A stretch of DNA of 64,000 nucleotides from Bacteroidota bacterium (GTDB taxonomy: Bacteria > Bacteroidota > Bacteroidia > AKYH767-A > OLB10): contig JADKJB010000003.1 of assembly GCA_016722525.1 (NCBI GenBank), positions 248,001 to 312,000 on the forward strand. Direction: 5' to 3'. The notes beneath the pieces were generated by a model. It made no database searches and was not told the DNA's origin. It saw only the letters and a program-made list of their open reading frames with translations. Positions 48,795 through 59,126 of the stretch are shown here, one piece after another. How positions within the stretch are numbered: position 1 is the first letter of the stretch; the number at the start of each line of letters is the position of its first letter. The position numbers and the translations under genes were made by a program.

Positions 48795-49988
48795 ATGAAT
48801 TACTCTTTCAATCAAAAGAATAAGACCTTTGCATTCATCCTGATGGCAATCGGAATCATTTCGGTAGTTGCTAGTTTTGTAACACACAGTCATCAGGCAT
48901 GGTCAAATCTTCTCCACAACTCATTTTTTTTCATGACCATTGCGCTTGCAGGAACTTTTTTCCTTGCAGTGCAGTATGTGGCTGAAGTGGGTTGGTCAGT
49001 AGTACTAAAAAGAATACTTGAAGCAATGGGACAATTTCTCCCCATCGGAGCTTTGCTTATGTTGATCGTGTTCTTCGGTAATTTCATTGCAGCTCATAAC
49101 GGAGGCCATTATCTCTACCACTGGTTGCATTCAGAATTGTTTGATCCTGCATCGGCAGAGTATGATAAAATTATTGCCGGTAAATCAGGTTATTTGAATC
49201 TTCCATTTTTTCTGATTAGAGTATTCGCCTATTTCGCTATATGGATCGGGTTTACTCATCTATTCAGAAAACTCTCTTTGAAAGAAGATATTGAAGGCGG
49301 CACAGCAAATTATCTAAAGGCAAAAAAATACGCTACAACCTTTTTGGTGCTGTTCGCAGTTACCTCATCAACATCTGCATGGGATTTTATTATGTCCATA
49401 GATACTCACTGGTATTCAACGCTCTTTGGTTGGTATACTTTTGCAGGAATGTTTATTAGTGGTTTGGCAGTATTGAATTTCACTTTGGCTTACTTGGTTA
49501 AAAAAGGGAATATGCCATGGATTACTGAACACCATTTGCATGACGCCGGTAAGTTTATGTTTGCATTCAGTATCTTCTGGACCTATTTATGGTTCGCACA
49601 ATTCATGCTTATTTGGTATGCAAACATTCCTGAAGAGGTTACCTATTTCATGGTGCGATTCGACCACTACAAAGGATTGTTTATTGCCAATTTTATGATT
49701 AATTTTATTGTGCCCTTCCTTTTGCTGATGACTCGTGATGCGAAAAGAAGATTGAACCTTATTATGACGGTTTCAGTAATCATTTTCTGTGGCCATTGGA
49801 TTGATGTGTTCCTCATGGTTGCTCCGGGTGTTGTGAAAGAGCATTGGCATCTTGGTTGGATGGAAATTGGAACTATGTTAGGGTTTCTTGGTTTGTTTAT
49901 GTTTGTTATTCAGGCTTCACTTGCAAAAGCTCCATTGCTGCGTGAAAAACATCCACTACTTCAAGAAAGTCTTCACCATTCAATTTAA
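48795..49988 (+). CDS. actF: Alternative complex III subunit F (quinol:cytochrome c oxidoreductase membrane subunit)
   Basis: 397 residues with about ten predicted helices, homologous in type to ActC/ActF. Segments such as HNGGHYLYHWLHSELFDPAS, TSSTSAWDFIMSIDTHWYST and FMINFIVPFLLLMTRDAKRR are typical of ACIII ActF. Forms part of the membrane core with ActC. Intact, 14 bases after actE. Confidence 0.92.
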   Translation: MNYSFNQKNKTFAFILMAIGIISVVASFVTHSHQAWSNLLHNSFFFMTIALAGTFFLAVQYVAEVGWSVVLKRILEAMGQFLPIGALLMLIVFFGNFIAAHNGGHYLYHWLHSELFDPASAEYDKIIAGKSGYLNLPFFLIRVFAYFAIWIGFTHLFRKLSLKEDIEGGTANYLKAKKYATTFLVLFAVTSSTSAWDFIMSIDTHWYSTLFGWYTFAGMFISGLAVLNFTLAYLVKKGNMPWITEHHLHDAGKFMFAFSIFWTYLWFAQFMLIWYANIPEEVTYFMVRFDHYKGLFIANFMINFIVPFLLLMTRDAKRRLNLIMTVSVIIFCGHWIDVFLMVAPGVVKEHWHLGWMEIGTMLGFLGLFMFVIQASLAKAPLLREKHPLLQESLHHSI

Positions 49989-50043
49989 TATACCGGTTCT
50001 TTAGAAATAGAAATTTGAATAACAGAATAATAAAGCCTAATTA

Positions 50044-51072
50044 ATGAATATCCTTATAATAATCGCACTGCTACTAGCTGTTCTGGTAGTCATCAGGTTG
50101 ATGAATGTTTCTCAGCTTGCCTCTGTCATTGCCGGCGAAGATGAAGAGGCAGAACAAAAGCGTCATAACAGTATGAACGGCCTTGGTCTGATGTTGTTTT
50201 CAGTAGTCGGTATTTTACTCATGATTTACATGACATTCAAATATCAGCCATTTCTGTTGCCTGAATCAGCTTCAGCTCATGGCGTTAAAACGGATTTTCT
50301 GTTAAACATCAACTTTGCTGTTATTGGTATTGTGTTTTTGGCTACTCAAATTTTGATGTTCTGGTTTGTTTATAAATACCAGCACAGCAAAAATAGATTT
50401 GCATTATTTTACCCTGATAACCATAAGTTGGAAATAATTTGGACCGTTGTACCAACCATTGTACTTTCTGCATTAATTGTTACTGGTTTGAAAGAATGGA
50501 ATAAGATGACTCAAAGTCACCCTCAGGATGGAATGGTAGTTCAGGTTTATGGGTATCAGTTTAATTGGATCGCCCGTTATGCCGGCCAGGATAATAAATT
50601 GGGACGCTCTTTTTATAAATTGATCACAGATGACAATCCACTTGGAATTGATTATAGTGACCCGGCTTCGAAAGATGATATTATGACTAAAGGAAATGAA
50701 ATGCATCTTCCTAAAGGAGTACCTGTCATGTTCGAATTCAATTCGAGAGATGTTATTCACTCTGCTTACTTCCCTCATTTTAGAACACAAATGAATTGTG
50801 TTCCCGGTATGACCACCAGGTTCTATATGGAGCCTACCATCACTACCGCCGAGATGAAAGGAATTACCAAGAATGAAAAGTTCGAGTATGTATTGCTCTG
50901 CAATAAAGTTTGTGGTGTTGCACACTACAATATGAAGATGAATGTTGTGGTGGATGATCCGGCGGAATTTAAAAATTGGCTCAAAGGCCAGAAGCAGATC
51001 ATGGCTCCTGTTCCTTCAACTACAGCTAGTGAAGTGGTAAAAGTAAATGAAGAAAAGGAAAACAATATATAG
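50044..51072 (+). CDS. coxB: Cytochrome c oxidase subunit II
   Basis: 342 residues with an N-terminal membrane segment, a second pair of helices (about residues 55-75 and 95-115), and the CuA domain. The CuA ligands are in CNKVCGVAHYNM (two Cys, His, Met) with the upstream His in SRDVIHSAYFPHF. It is the electron entry point of the terminal oxidase, placed directly after ACIII as in many Bacteroidota, which supports an ACIII-oxidase supercomplex. Intact. Confidence 0.94.
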   Translation: MNILIIIALLLAVLVVIRLMNVSQLASVIAGEDEEAEQKRHNSMNGLGLMLFSVVGILLMIYMTFKYQPFLLPESASAHGVKTDFLLNINFAVIGIVFLATQILMFWFVYKYQHSKNRFALFYPDNHKLEIIWTVVPTIVLSALIVTGLKEWNKMTQSHPQDGMVVQVYGYQFNWIARYAGQDNKLGRSFYKLITDDNPLGIDYSDPASKDDIMTKGNEMHLPKGVPVMFEFNSRDVIHSAYFPHFRTQMNCVPGMTTRFYMEPTITTAEMKGITKNEKFEYVLLCNKVCGVAHYNMKMNVVVDDPAEFKNWLKGQKQIMAPVPSTTASEVVKVNEEKENNI

Positions 51073-51124
51073 TAGTATAATTGTTTAAAATAAAAGAATA
51101 AAGTACATCAATAATATTATTAAG

Positions 51125-52957
51125 ATGGAAGTTAAAGAGAATACCCATTCAGGACATGTTGCAGCAGGTGATGCGCATGATCATGGTCACGATCACCACC
51201 ATGAACATCATCAAACCTTCTGGACAAAATATATTTTCAGTACCGATCATAAAATGATATCCAAGCAGTTTCTTGTAACTGCTATTTTTATGGCATTCCT
51301 TGCAATGGCTATGTCAATGATATTCAGATTGCAGTTGGCTTGGCCAGATCAAACTTTTCCAATTCTTGAAAGTCTGATTGGAAAATGGGGTAAGGACGGA
51401 AAGTTGGATCCCGGATTTTATTTGGCTCTGGTTACTATTCACGGTACCATCATGGTTTTTATGGTGCTTACAGGTGGTCTCTCCGGAACCTTCAGTAACC
51501 TGCTCATTCCTTTCCAGGTGGGAGCAAGAGACATGGCATCAGGGTTTCTGAACATGCTATCTTTCTGGTTCTTTGCTGCTTCTTCTGTAGTGATGTTTGG
51601 TTCACTGTTTATTGAGGCTGGGCCTGCTTCAGGAGGTTGGACAGTTTATCCTCCGCTAAGTGCACTTCCACAAGCGATCCCCGGTTCCGGACTTGGTATG
51701 ACACTTTGGCTGGTTTCAATGGTTTTGTTCATTGTTTCGGCATTGCTTGGTGGTATCAATTATGTGGCAACCGTTGTAAACCTTCGTACCAAAGGAATGT
51801 CAATGACACGTTTGCCTCTTACTGTTTGGGCGTTTCTTATCACTGCAATTTTAGGTATCCTTTCATTTCCGGTTCTTGTTGCGGCAGCGTTATTGCTGGT
51901 GTCAGACAGAAGTTTGGGGACCAGCTTTTATCTTTCCGATATCTTCATTGGCGGTGTTCCGCTGGATCATTCGGGTGGTAGTCCGATTCTGTACCAACAC
52001 TTATTTTGGTTTCTAGGTCACCCCGAAGTATACATTGTATTGTTGCCTGCCTTAGGACTTGCATCGGAAGTAATTTCAACGATGTCTCGTAAACCTATTT
52101 TTGGTTATAAAGCCATGATTGGCTCCATGCTTGTAATCGCATTTCTATCATTTATTGTTTGGGGTCACCACATGTTTGTTACCGGTATGAATCCTTTTCT
52201 TGGATCTGTATTTGTGTTTACTACTTTATTGGTCGCAATACCATCTGCTGTAAAAGTGTTTAACTATATGGCTACTCTCTGGAAAGCTAATATAGTTTTG
52301 TCCCCAGCCATGCTTTTTGCCATCGGTCTGGTTTCGTTCTTTATCACCGGCGGATTAACAGGAATTATTCTTGGTGATTCAGCATTGGATATCAACCTTC
52401 ATGATACCTATTTTGTTGTAGCGCACTTCCACATTGTAATGGGAAGTTCTGCAATATTTGGGATGTTTGCCGGGGTTTACCATTGGTTCCCCAGAATGTA
52501 TGGACGCATGATGAACAAAACATTAGGGTATGTTCACTTCTGGTTAACTATCATTTGCGTTTATGCTGTTTTCTTCCCAATGCATTTTATCGGCCTGGCA
52601 GGTGTTCCAAGAAGATATTATGCAAATACTGCCTATGAGGGATTTGATCAACTCGTGAATATAAACGAAATGATAACCGTATTTGCTTTAATCGCTGGAT
52701 TAGCCCAAGTAATTTTCGCAATCAACTTTTTTTATAGCATGTTCAAAGGCAAAACGGCTCCACAAAATCCTTGGAATTCCAACACTTTAGAATGGACTGC
52801 ACCTGTAGAACATTTACATGGCAATTGGCCTGGTGCTGTTCCTGAAGTTCACAGATGGCCTTACGATTATAGCAAGCCCGGTGCTAAAGAAGATTTTATT
52901 CCTCAAACAGTGCCTCATTCAGCTACGCCTGAATCAAACCTGCCAGGTGATCATTAA
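51125..52957 (+). CDS. ctaD: Cytochrome c oxidase subunit I
   Basis: 610 residues, the haem-copper catalytic subunit. Ligand motifs are present: GHPEVYIVLLPALG (Cu-B His and cross-linked Tyr), VWGHHMFVTGM (two Cu-B His) and HDTYFVVAHFHIVMG (haem ligands). The N-terminus is unusually His/Asp-rich (HDHGHDHHHEHH, residues 19-30), which is seen in some relatives. About 12 helices. It ends the operon; a strong terminator follows. Confidence 0.95.
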   Translation: MEVKENTHSGHVAAGDAHDHGHDHHHEHHQTFWTKYIFSTDHKMISKQFLVTAIFMAFLAMAMSMIFRLQLAWPDQTFPILESLIGKWGKDGKLDPGFYLALVTIHGTIMVFMVLTGGLSGTFSNLLIPFQVGARDMASGFLNMLSFWFFAASSVVMFGSLFIEAGPASGGWTVYPPLSALPQAIPGSGLGMTLWLVSMVLFIVSALLGGINYVATVVNLRTKGMSMTRLPLTVWAFLITAILGILSFPVLVAAALLLVSDRSLGTSFYLSDIFIGGVPLDHSGGSPILYQHLFWFLGHPEVYIVLLPALGLASEVISTMSRKPIFGYKAMIGSMLVIAFLSFIVWGHHMFVTGMNPFLGSVFVFTTLLVAIPSAVKVFNYMATLWKANIVLSPAMLFAIGLVSFFITGGLTGIILGDSALDINLHDTYFVVAHFHIVMGSSAIFGMFAGVYHWFPRMYGRMMNKTLGYVHFWLTIICVYAVFFPMHFIGLAGVPRRYYANTAYEGFDQLVNINEMITVFALIAGLAQVIFAINFFYSMFKGKTAPQNPWNSNTLEWTAPVEHLHGNWPGAVPEVHRWPYDYSKPGAKEDFIPQTVPHSATPESNLPGDH

Positions 52958-52974
52958 AGTTTAATACTCAAGAT

Positions 52975-53009
52975 AAAAAGCAGTCCCGTAATTTGCGGGA
53001 CTGCTTTTT
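52975..53009 (+). terminator. Intrinsic terminator after ctaD
   Basis: Arms AGCAGTCCCG and CGGGACTGCT around a seven-base loop, flanked by an A-tract and a T5 tract. It is the end of the act-cox operon and may also work on the opposite strand. Confidence 0.85.
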
Positions 53010-53075
53010 CTAACAAGGTCGTTGTTTATTTTCTTTTTTAACTTTAACACGAGAAGAAACAGATGTTAATCATTG

Positions 53076-55038
53076 ATGATCGAGATGGATGCTGTTCAAA
53101 AGTGTAAAGTTCCAACTTTGAAACTTGGGTCATTTGCTGCATGGATGCTAATTTTTTCGCTCTTTTCAGTTCTGGGAAAAGCTCAGCCAATAGCCGAATA
53201 TACAATTTTCAGACTCGATACTGCACTAGGCTTGGAATTGGCGGAGCAGGCTTCGTATAGTCTGGAATCTCTTTCCAATGAAATTCCAAATCCCAAAATT
53301 TATTGCTATTGAACAGCCAAGTGGCGAGGATGAATTTATTCGAAATTCTGGAACAAAGCCTTTTTGGTTTCGAATTGTAGTGAATAATAAATCACAACAG
53401 AATCTTGCGATAGCACTAAGAGTTTTTGGCTATGGAGATCAAATTCGGGCAATCGTTGATTATCGGGGCAATCGCACGGATTATAATTTGTATCAGTCAT
53501 TAAAAAATCCTAATTATTTTTATCCCGGAGGGAAAGTGCTGTTAAGCCCAGGTCAAAATAGTATTTATATCCATTTTAAAAGTGCCTGGGGTAAATATCC
53601 TTTTTCTTTTGATATTACTGATGAAAAATCGACTCAGGATGATAAAATAACATTTCTGAATTCGCGGTTTGGGATCATCCTGACATTGTTCGCGTTTCTA
53701 TTTCTGATTATTTTTCAAATGCTGTATGTATTGCTGCAACTTTATTATCATAAAAAAAGAGAATATCTGGAATACTTTTTTTACCTCTTTTGTATTGCGA
53801 TTTACTTTTTTGTAAGATTGGATTTAAACTCTAACTCGAATCTTCTGAGTACAATTAATATTAATCTCGCCCCACTTTTGAATGAAGTAATGCTAATTCT
53901 GCCATACACTTTTTATCTCCGTTTTTCACGGTACTTTCTCAGCATGGAATCCCGGTTTCCGGCAATAAACAAACAGATAAAAAAAGTGGAATGGATAAAT
54001 ACAATTTTTATTTTACCATTGCTCATCTTTCATTTTCTGGGTTGGTCTGATATTGTAATCACAGCCTCTGTTATTTTTGTGTTCACTTTATTTATTTATA
54101 CTTTATGGTTAATTCGATTTTTTTACTTGAGACGCAATCCTGTCATCCTCTTTTTACTTGCAGGAAGTTTATGTGCCGCTACCGGACATGCTCTGGCAAT
54201 GTCATTTAATTTGTTTCCATATTTAGATGAACTTTTTCACCTTCCTCCATTTTATTCTACTATTGCAGGGTTGATCTTCGAAATTTTCTTTTTCAATACA
54301 GGTTTGGGTTATAAAGCTATGTATGAACAAGAGCAAAAATTGAAAGCACAAGTAATAATTAATCAGCAGCTCGATGCAAATCAAAAAATCCAAAACAAGT
54401 TACATGGCATGCGTGATAAAATTGCAAATGATTTGCATGACGATGTTGGTTCTACGTTGTCGAGTATAGGATTGTATAGTGATGTGGCTTTGAAAAGTTT
54501 GGAGGAAGAGAATAGTCAGGTGAATGTGAAAAGTATTTTGCAAAAAATTTCTGATAGTGCGCAACGAACTATGCAATCAATGAATGAAATAGTTTGGGCT
54601 ATTCATACAAAGAATGATCATGGAGAAGGACTTCTTCTCAGAATCAAGAATACTGCGGCAGAACGCCTCAGTCATACAGGAATCAGATTTTCAATGAATA
54701 CTATTGGTGCAATGGATACTATTCAATTCAGCATGGAAGCAAGAAGAAATATCACTTTGCTCTTTAAAGAAGCAATTAACAATGCTGCCAAGTACAGTCA
54801 AGCTGAAAATATCCAGTGTGATGTAATTATGAAAGATGGCAATCTGTTGATTCATATTAATGATGATGGAATTGGATTTGAAAATAATGTAGCTGATAAA
54901 GGAAATGGGATGAACTCTATGTTGGCAAGGGTAAATGCTTTAAATGGTACATTTTCTATTCATACATCCCCTGGGAATGGAACTAAAATTACCATGGAAT
55001 TTTTAATAGAAGAGATTTCTATGGATAATTCCGGTTAA
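53076..55038 (+). CDS. 7TMR-DISM sensor histidine kinase (one-base frameshift)
   Basis: About 653 residues: signal peptide; an extracellular 7TMR-DISM sensor domain; seven membrane helices (from about FGIILTLFAFLFLIIF); and a HisKA_3-type kinase. The phosphoacceptor His is in IANDLHDDVGSTLSSI and the ATPase motif is INDDGIGFENN. The frame changes at the CCC of 53292-53294. Removing one base gives NPKFIAIEQPSGEDEFIRN, joining 53073-53312 to 53278-55038. The NarL-type regulator downstream is its probable partner. Start codon uncertain (53076 or 53085). Confidence 0.82.
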
Positions 55039-55094
55039 TTCACTTTATCTAGTGATTGAAACTATAGTTTTTATTAATCATCTTTGTACATCAA

Positions 55095-55731
55095 ATGAAA
55101 ATGCGAATCCTAATTTTTGATGATAGTAGCGACAGACGGGATAGTCTTCAGCTGTTGATTCAATCTACCGATGGCCTTATACTGGCCGGTTTGGCTGCAC
55201 ATACCAACAATGCAGTTGAAGTTGTTAAAGAATTCTATCGATGTTATTCTCATGGATATTGGTATGCCCGGTGTTTCCGGAATTACCGCAACGAGAACAA
55301 TCAAGAAAATTTTCCCAAATATTCAAATTGTAATTCAAACCGTATTTGATGATCAGGAACGTATTTTTGAAGCCATTAAAGCCGGTGCTTCAGGATACCT
55401 TTTAAAAAGTAGCCCGGCATCAAAAATAGTTGAAGCAATTTTTGATGCTTATTCAGGTGGCGCTCCCATGACTCCTAGTATTGCTGCCCAAGTGATTGGT
55501 TTTTTCAGAGAACAAGCTCCTGCTATAAACCTCAATTATGGTCTTAGTGAAAGAGAAAAAGAAGTGCTTACATTGCTTGTTGATGGAAAGAGTTATAAAA
55601 TGATAGCCGCTGATATGAATATCAGTTATAATACCGTAAATTCTCATATCAAAAAAATATATGAAAAACTGCATGTGCACTCCATTGGTGAGGCTATTTC
55701 AAAAGCTATCAATAAGAATATAATTAGCTGA
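55095..55731 (+). CDS. NarL/LuxR-type response regulator (one-base frameshift)
   Basis: About 212 residues. Receiver domain with acidic residues in LIFDDSSDRR, phosphoacceptor Asp in DVILMDIGMPGVSG and Lys in SGYLLKSSPAS, then a LuxR-type HTH (LSEREKEVLTLLVDGKSYKM, NISYNTVNSHIKKIYEKL). The frame breaks at the AAA of 55227-55229; removing one A joins VEVVKN to SIDVILMDIG. It lies 57 bases after the kinase, on the same strand, forming a two-component pair next to the respiratory operon. Confidence 0.86.
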
Positions 55732-55928
55732 AATACATATAGTTGGTTCAAGCATTATTGTATAGGAGAGATCCTCTTAAATAGCCTCTTTGCAACAACA
55801 AAATTTCCCATTAACAGCTATTGTTCCTGTATTACTCCTTTCGCGTTGTAATTGACTTCATTTTTACCTGCACCTTTGTTTTTTTAACGAACTTTGGAAT
55901 AATTTAAGGCGTAGTTCGTTTCTGATTT

Positions 55929-56651
55929 ATGAGTTTATTATTTAAATTTCTATCTTTAATTCTATTCTCAAGTATTGTTATACCTGGATTTTCTCAGATA
56001 AAAAGCAGCACTAATTCTGAATATCCACTCATCAGTTTCAGAAGCAAGCCTAAATTTTTTATTACACTCGACAAAACAGGTTCCTTTGTTGCTGGTAAAG
56101 GAGCCACCACAAATGAAATTCGAATAGGACTTGAGTTCAAAAAGAAGTTGCGACTCGGAATAGGCTTTGCAGCGCTTGTGTCGGATGTTGTTGCTGAGAA
56201 AACAATTAAAACACAAGTCACACAAGTAGATTCGGTTTTAAATGCCAATCTGTCATTGGCCTATTTTTCAATGAGCGGAGAATATATTTTTTATAACAGT
56301 AAACGATGGCAGATTACTATGCCGGTAACACTTGGGATAGGATCCTCTTATTTTAATTACTTTGAACTCATTGATGGCGATTATAAAACGAAAAAAACAG
56401 ATCAGGGTACCGTAGTGCTTTTCGGGCCAACAGGAGTAGCCACCTATCGAATATTGCGTTGGGTAGGTGTAAGTGGTGGGGTCGGTTTCAGATATGCGGT
56501 GGTGAATAATTCAAAAGTCAAAGAGTCATTTAATTCGCCGATCTACCTTATTCGATTGCGCATTTTTCTTGGCGAAATTTATAAATCAGTGTTCCCTCGA
56601 GGGCTCTCCGGCAAAAGAAACCCTCCTTATTCTAACGAGTATTGGGATTAA
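55929..56651 (+). CDS. Outer-membrane beta-barrel-like protein, uncharacterised
   Basis: 240 residues with a signal peptide (ending PGFSQ) and alternating beta-strand segments with aromatic ends (EIRIGLEFKKKLRLGIGFAA, IFYNSKRWQITMPVTLGIGS, RILRWVGVSGGVGFRYAVV), suggesting a small outer-membrane barrel. I do not recognise a defined family or function. Intact; its neighbours on both sides are not obviously related. Confidence 0.65.
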   Translation: MSLLFKFLSLILFSSIVIPGFSQIKSSTNSEYPLISFRSKPKFFITLDKTGSFVAGKGATTNEIRIGLEFKKKLRLGIGFAALVSDVVAEKTIKTQVTQVDSVLNANLSLAYFSMSGEYIFYNSKRWQITMPVTLGIGSSYFNYFELIDGDYKTKKTDQGTVVLFGPTGVATYRILRWVGVSGGVGFRYAVVNNSKVKESFNSPIYLIRLRIFLGEIYKSVFPRGLSGKRNPPYSNEYWD

Positions 56652-56706
56652 ACAAATTGGAGTTTCTTTTGCAATTTAGTTGAAAACAATAGTTAAAGTG
56701 TTTTAA

Positions 56707-56714
56707 TATATTTG
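56707..56714 (+). promoter_or_regulatory. Putative -7 box of the 56.7-kb thioesterase
   Basis: TATATTTG matches TAnnTTTG; the ATG at 56719 starts only four bases later, so the transcript would be leaderless or nearly so. Confidence 0.45.
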
Positions 56715-56718
56715 AAGT

Positions 56719-57138
56719 ATGATTTGGTTTAAAAAATACGATTTGGCCCATATAGCCTTTCTTAGTAAGAACAATATGCTGGAACACTTAGGAATTGAAA
56801 TCACTGAACTTGGAGATGATTTCATTCAGGGTAAAATGCCGGTTGATCATCGAACTGTGCAGCCAATGAATATTTTGCATGGAGGCGCTTCAGTGGCACT
56901 TGCCGAATCGCTGGGAAGCATCGGGTCTTATCTTACCGTTGATCATACTAAATTTCACTGTGTTGGAATGGAAATTAATGCGAACCATTTACGTCCGGTT
57001 TCAACAGGTTATGTTTTTGGAACGGCTAAACCAATTCACCTCGGAACCAAATCGCAGGTGTGGTCAATTGAAATTGTTAATGAAGCCAATAAATTGGTTT
57101 GCATTAGTCGCATTACTATGGCGGTTATTGCGGTTTGA
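56719..57138 (+). CDS. Hotdog-fold thioesterase (PaaI/MenI-like)
   Basis: 139 residues of the PaaI/YdiI-type hotdog family. The motif NILHGGASVALAESLGSIGS carries the HGG and the catalytic Glu/Asp position (E in ALAES), as in 1,4-dihydroxy-2-naphthoyl-CoA hydrolase and related acyl-CoA thioesterases. MEINANHLRPV and GTKSQVWSIEIVNE are conserved. A menaquinone role would fit a quinol-based chain but cannot be claimed. Intact. Confidence 0.87.
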   Translation: MIWFKKYDLAHIAFLSKNNMLEHLGIEITELGDDFIQGKMPVDHRTVQPMNILHGGASVALAESLGSIGSYLTVDHTKFHCVGMEINANHLRPVSTGYVFGTAKPIHLGTKSQVWSIEIVNEANKLVCISRITMAVIAV

Positions 57139-57175
57139 TAAAAATTGAATGCATTTTATTTAGGTTACCATTAGT

Positions 57176-58173
57176 ATGCTTAATATTAAAACTAAAATAA
57201 AGCAACGATTGCGATGGAAAGCCATCGAACTAAGGTATAAGTTTGGATTCACAAAGAATTTTAATGTAACTAACCCTGGCCGTAGACTATTATTATATCA
57301 TGGAATTGATAAATTTGGAAGAACTGATATAAATAGTCGTTTTATTAGCGAAACAGAATTTGAAAAACAGTTGATTTGGCTAAAAAAAAATTGTCATATT
57401 GTTACCATGCAGGATTATTTTTCAGGGTATCAACATTTGGAAAAATTAACAATTGCAATTAGTTTTGATGATGGTTATCGCAACAACTTTAACTTAGCTT
57501 TACCTTTGTTGGAAAAACATGAGGTTCCGGCAACTTTTTTTATCACTACAGCACCTTTGGATGGGATGAATATTCTTTGGCCTGACTTATTGGATATAGC
57601 TGGATTTGTGTTAAAGAAGGAGCTGGAATTTAATGAGGAGCAATTTGTTTTTAGATCAGGAATTGGATACATTTCTACCAGAAATGGTAAATACCTGAAA
57701 AATTATTTAAGAGTTGCAGATGTAGTCAGTATAAAAAATTTTGTTGTTAGGTATGACTATTTGTTGCAGGAATTAAAACTGATAAATGGAATTTATATTT
57801 TGAATTAATGAGAGATGCTGATATAAGGATGGCAAGTCAATCGCCATTTATTACAATCGGAAGTCATAGTGTTACCCATGGTTCACTATTGCATCAATCA
57901 AAAACTGTAGTACAAGAGGAAATGACCAGGTCAAAGAATGCCTTAGAAACACTTACAGGAAAATCGATATACTCCTTTGCTTTCCCCTTTGGAGATTATA
58001 CTCCGGAGTTAACAGAAGTAGCTGTCAATTGCGGATATACCAATATTGCTTGCGTTGATTACTGTTATGGTGAAAATTCAGTAAACAAACAGTTTTCTGA
58101 TCGTTTTGGCATGAACCCTCATATTTCTTTTCCTGTTCAGATTACTGAAATCAAAAGAGGTTCTTATTTTTAG
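57176..58173 (+). CDS. Polysaccharide deacetylase (NodB-type; one-base frameshift)
   Basis: About 332 residues. NodB homology motifs: ISFDDGYRNN (catalytic Asp pair), the metal His pair in SHSVTHGSL, and FAFPFGDYTPE. The frame breaks at the A4 run 57775-57778. One extra A gives LQELKTDKWNLYFELMRDADI, joining 57176-57808 to 57808-58173. The usual target would be an acetylated cell-surface glycan. It lies nine bases before the GNAT gene, suggesting one envelope or glycan operon. Confidence 0.82.
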
Positions 58174-58181
58174 TAAATATT

Positions 58182-59098
58182 ATGAGTACAGCAATCAGGA
58201 TTGTTCCCATTTCAGAAGATAGATTGCAAGATCTGCAAAAATTGTATCATCTCACTTTCGGTAAACGATATTCGGTGAATTATATTCGATTAAAGTATGA
58301 TACAGCATACACCGGAATGCAACATGTAGCGAACATCGCTTATGATGGGAATAAACCAGTTGCATTTCTTGGAGCTGTTCCTATGCCATTTTTATTGAAT
58401 AATACTAAACTTATTGGGGTGCAATATTGCGACTATATGACTCTTCCCGAATACCGGAGGAGGGGAATCCACTCACAACTTCTGGAAAGTACTACTGATT
58501 TTGTTTCTAAAGAGGGGGCCGATTTTATTTTTGCAATGCATACTATCAACTCAGCAAACGGTGATTTGCGTTTCAATTGGAATTTTCAGGAACCATTAAA
58601 TGCCTACGTTATATCGTTGCAAGCGCCTAGAATTTTTCAACTTGCAAACAGGATGCAACACTATGCAGCTGTATTTAAAAAAACAGGCGCAACGCAAAAC
58701 AACCTTCGGGTGACTGGCCAAAATTTGACTTACTAGATGTAGTTGGTGTTGATTATTCAGATTCTTTTTTCAGGTATAAAGAATTTTCGAATAGCCGACG
58801 CATTAAATTGAAAAATGTTTTTCAGTGGATTAAGCCCGGTGTTGTTATGGAAGTTGGAAACACTGAAGCCATGAGTGAAACTGATTTAAAAAATAGTTTT
58901 GAAGCATTAATTCTAATGGCCCGCAAATCAGGATGTTCAAAATTAATCGTGCAGCCTCGTAAAAACACTATTACAGATAAATATTTGTCCTCACTTTATA
59001 AATCAGTTGACGGGTACAAGCCTGCATTTCAAATTTTAAAAAGCGGATTGAATTTTAGTGAACTCCAATTAAATTATTGTGATTTTGATACTTTTTGA
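58182..59098 (+). CDS. GNAT-family N-acetyltransferase (one-base frameshift)
   Basis: About 305 residues. The N-terminal GNAT fold includes VQYCDYMTLPEYRRRGIHSQLL, with the acetyl-CoA loop in RRRGIHSQL. After NNLR at about 58709-58715 the frame shifts. Restoring one base gives VDWPKFDLLDVVGVDYSDSF and continues through RYKEFSNSRRIKLKNVFQWI to the stop at 59098. With the deacetylase it may modify a surface polysaccharide. Substrate unknown. Confidence 0.75.
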
Positions 59099-59126
59099 TC
59101 AATAACAATAAGTTAAGTCTTCAATA

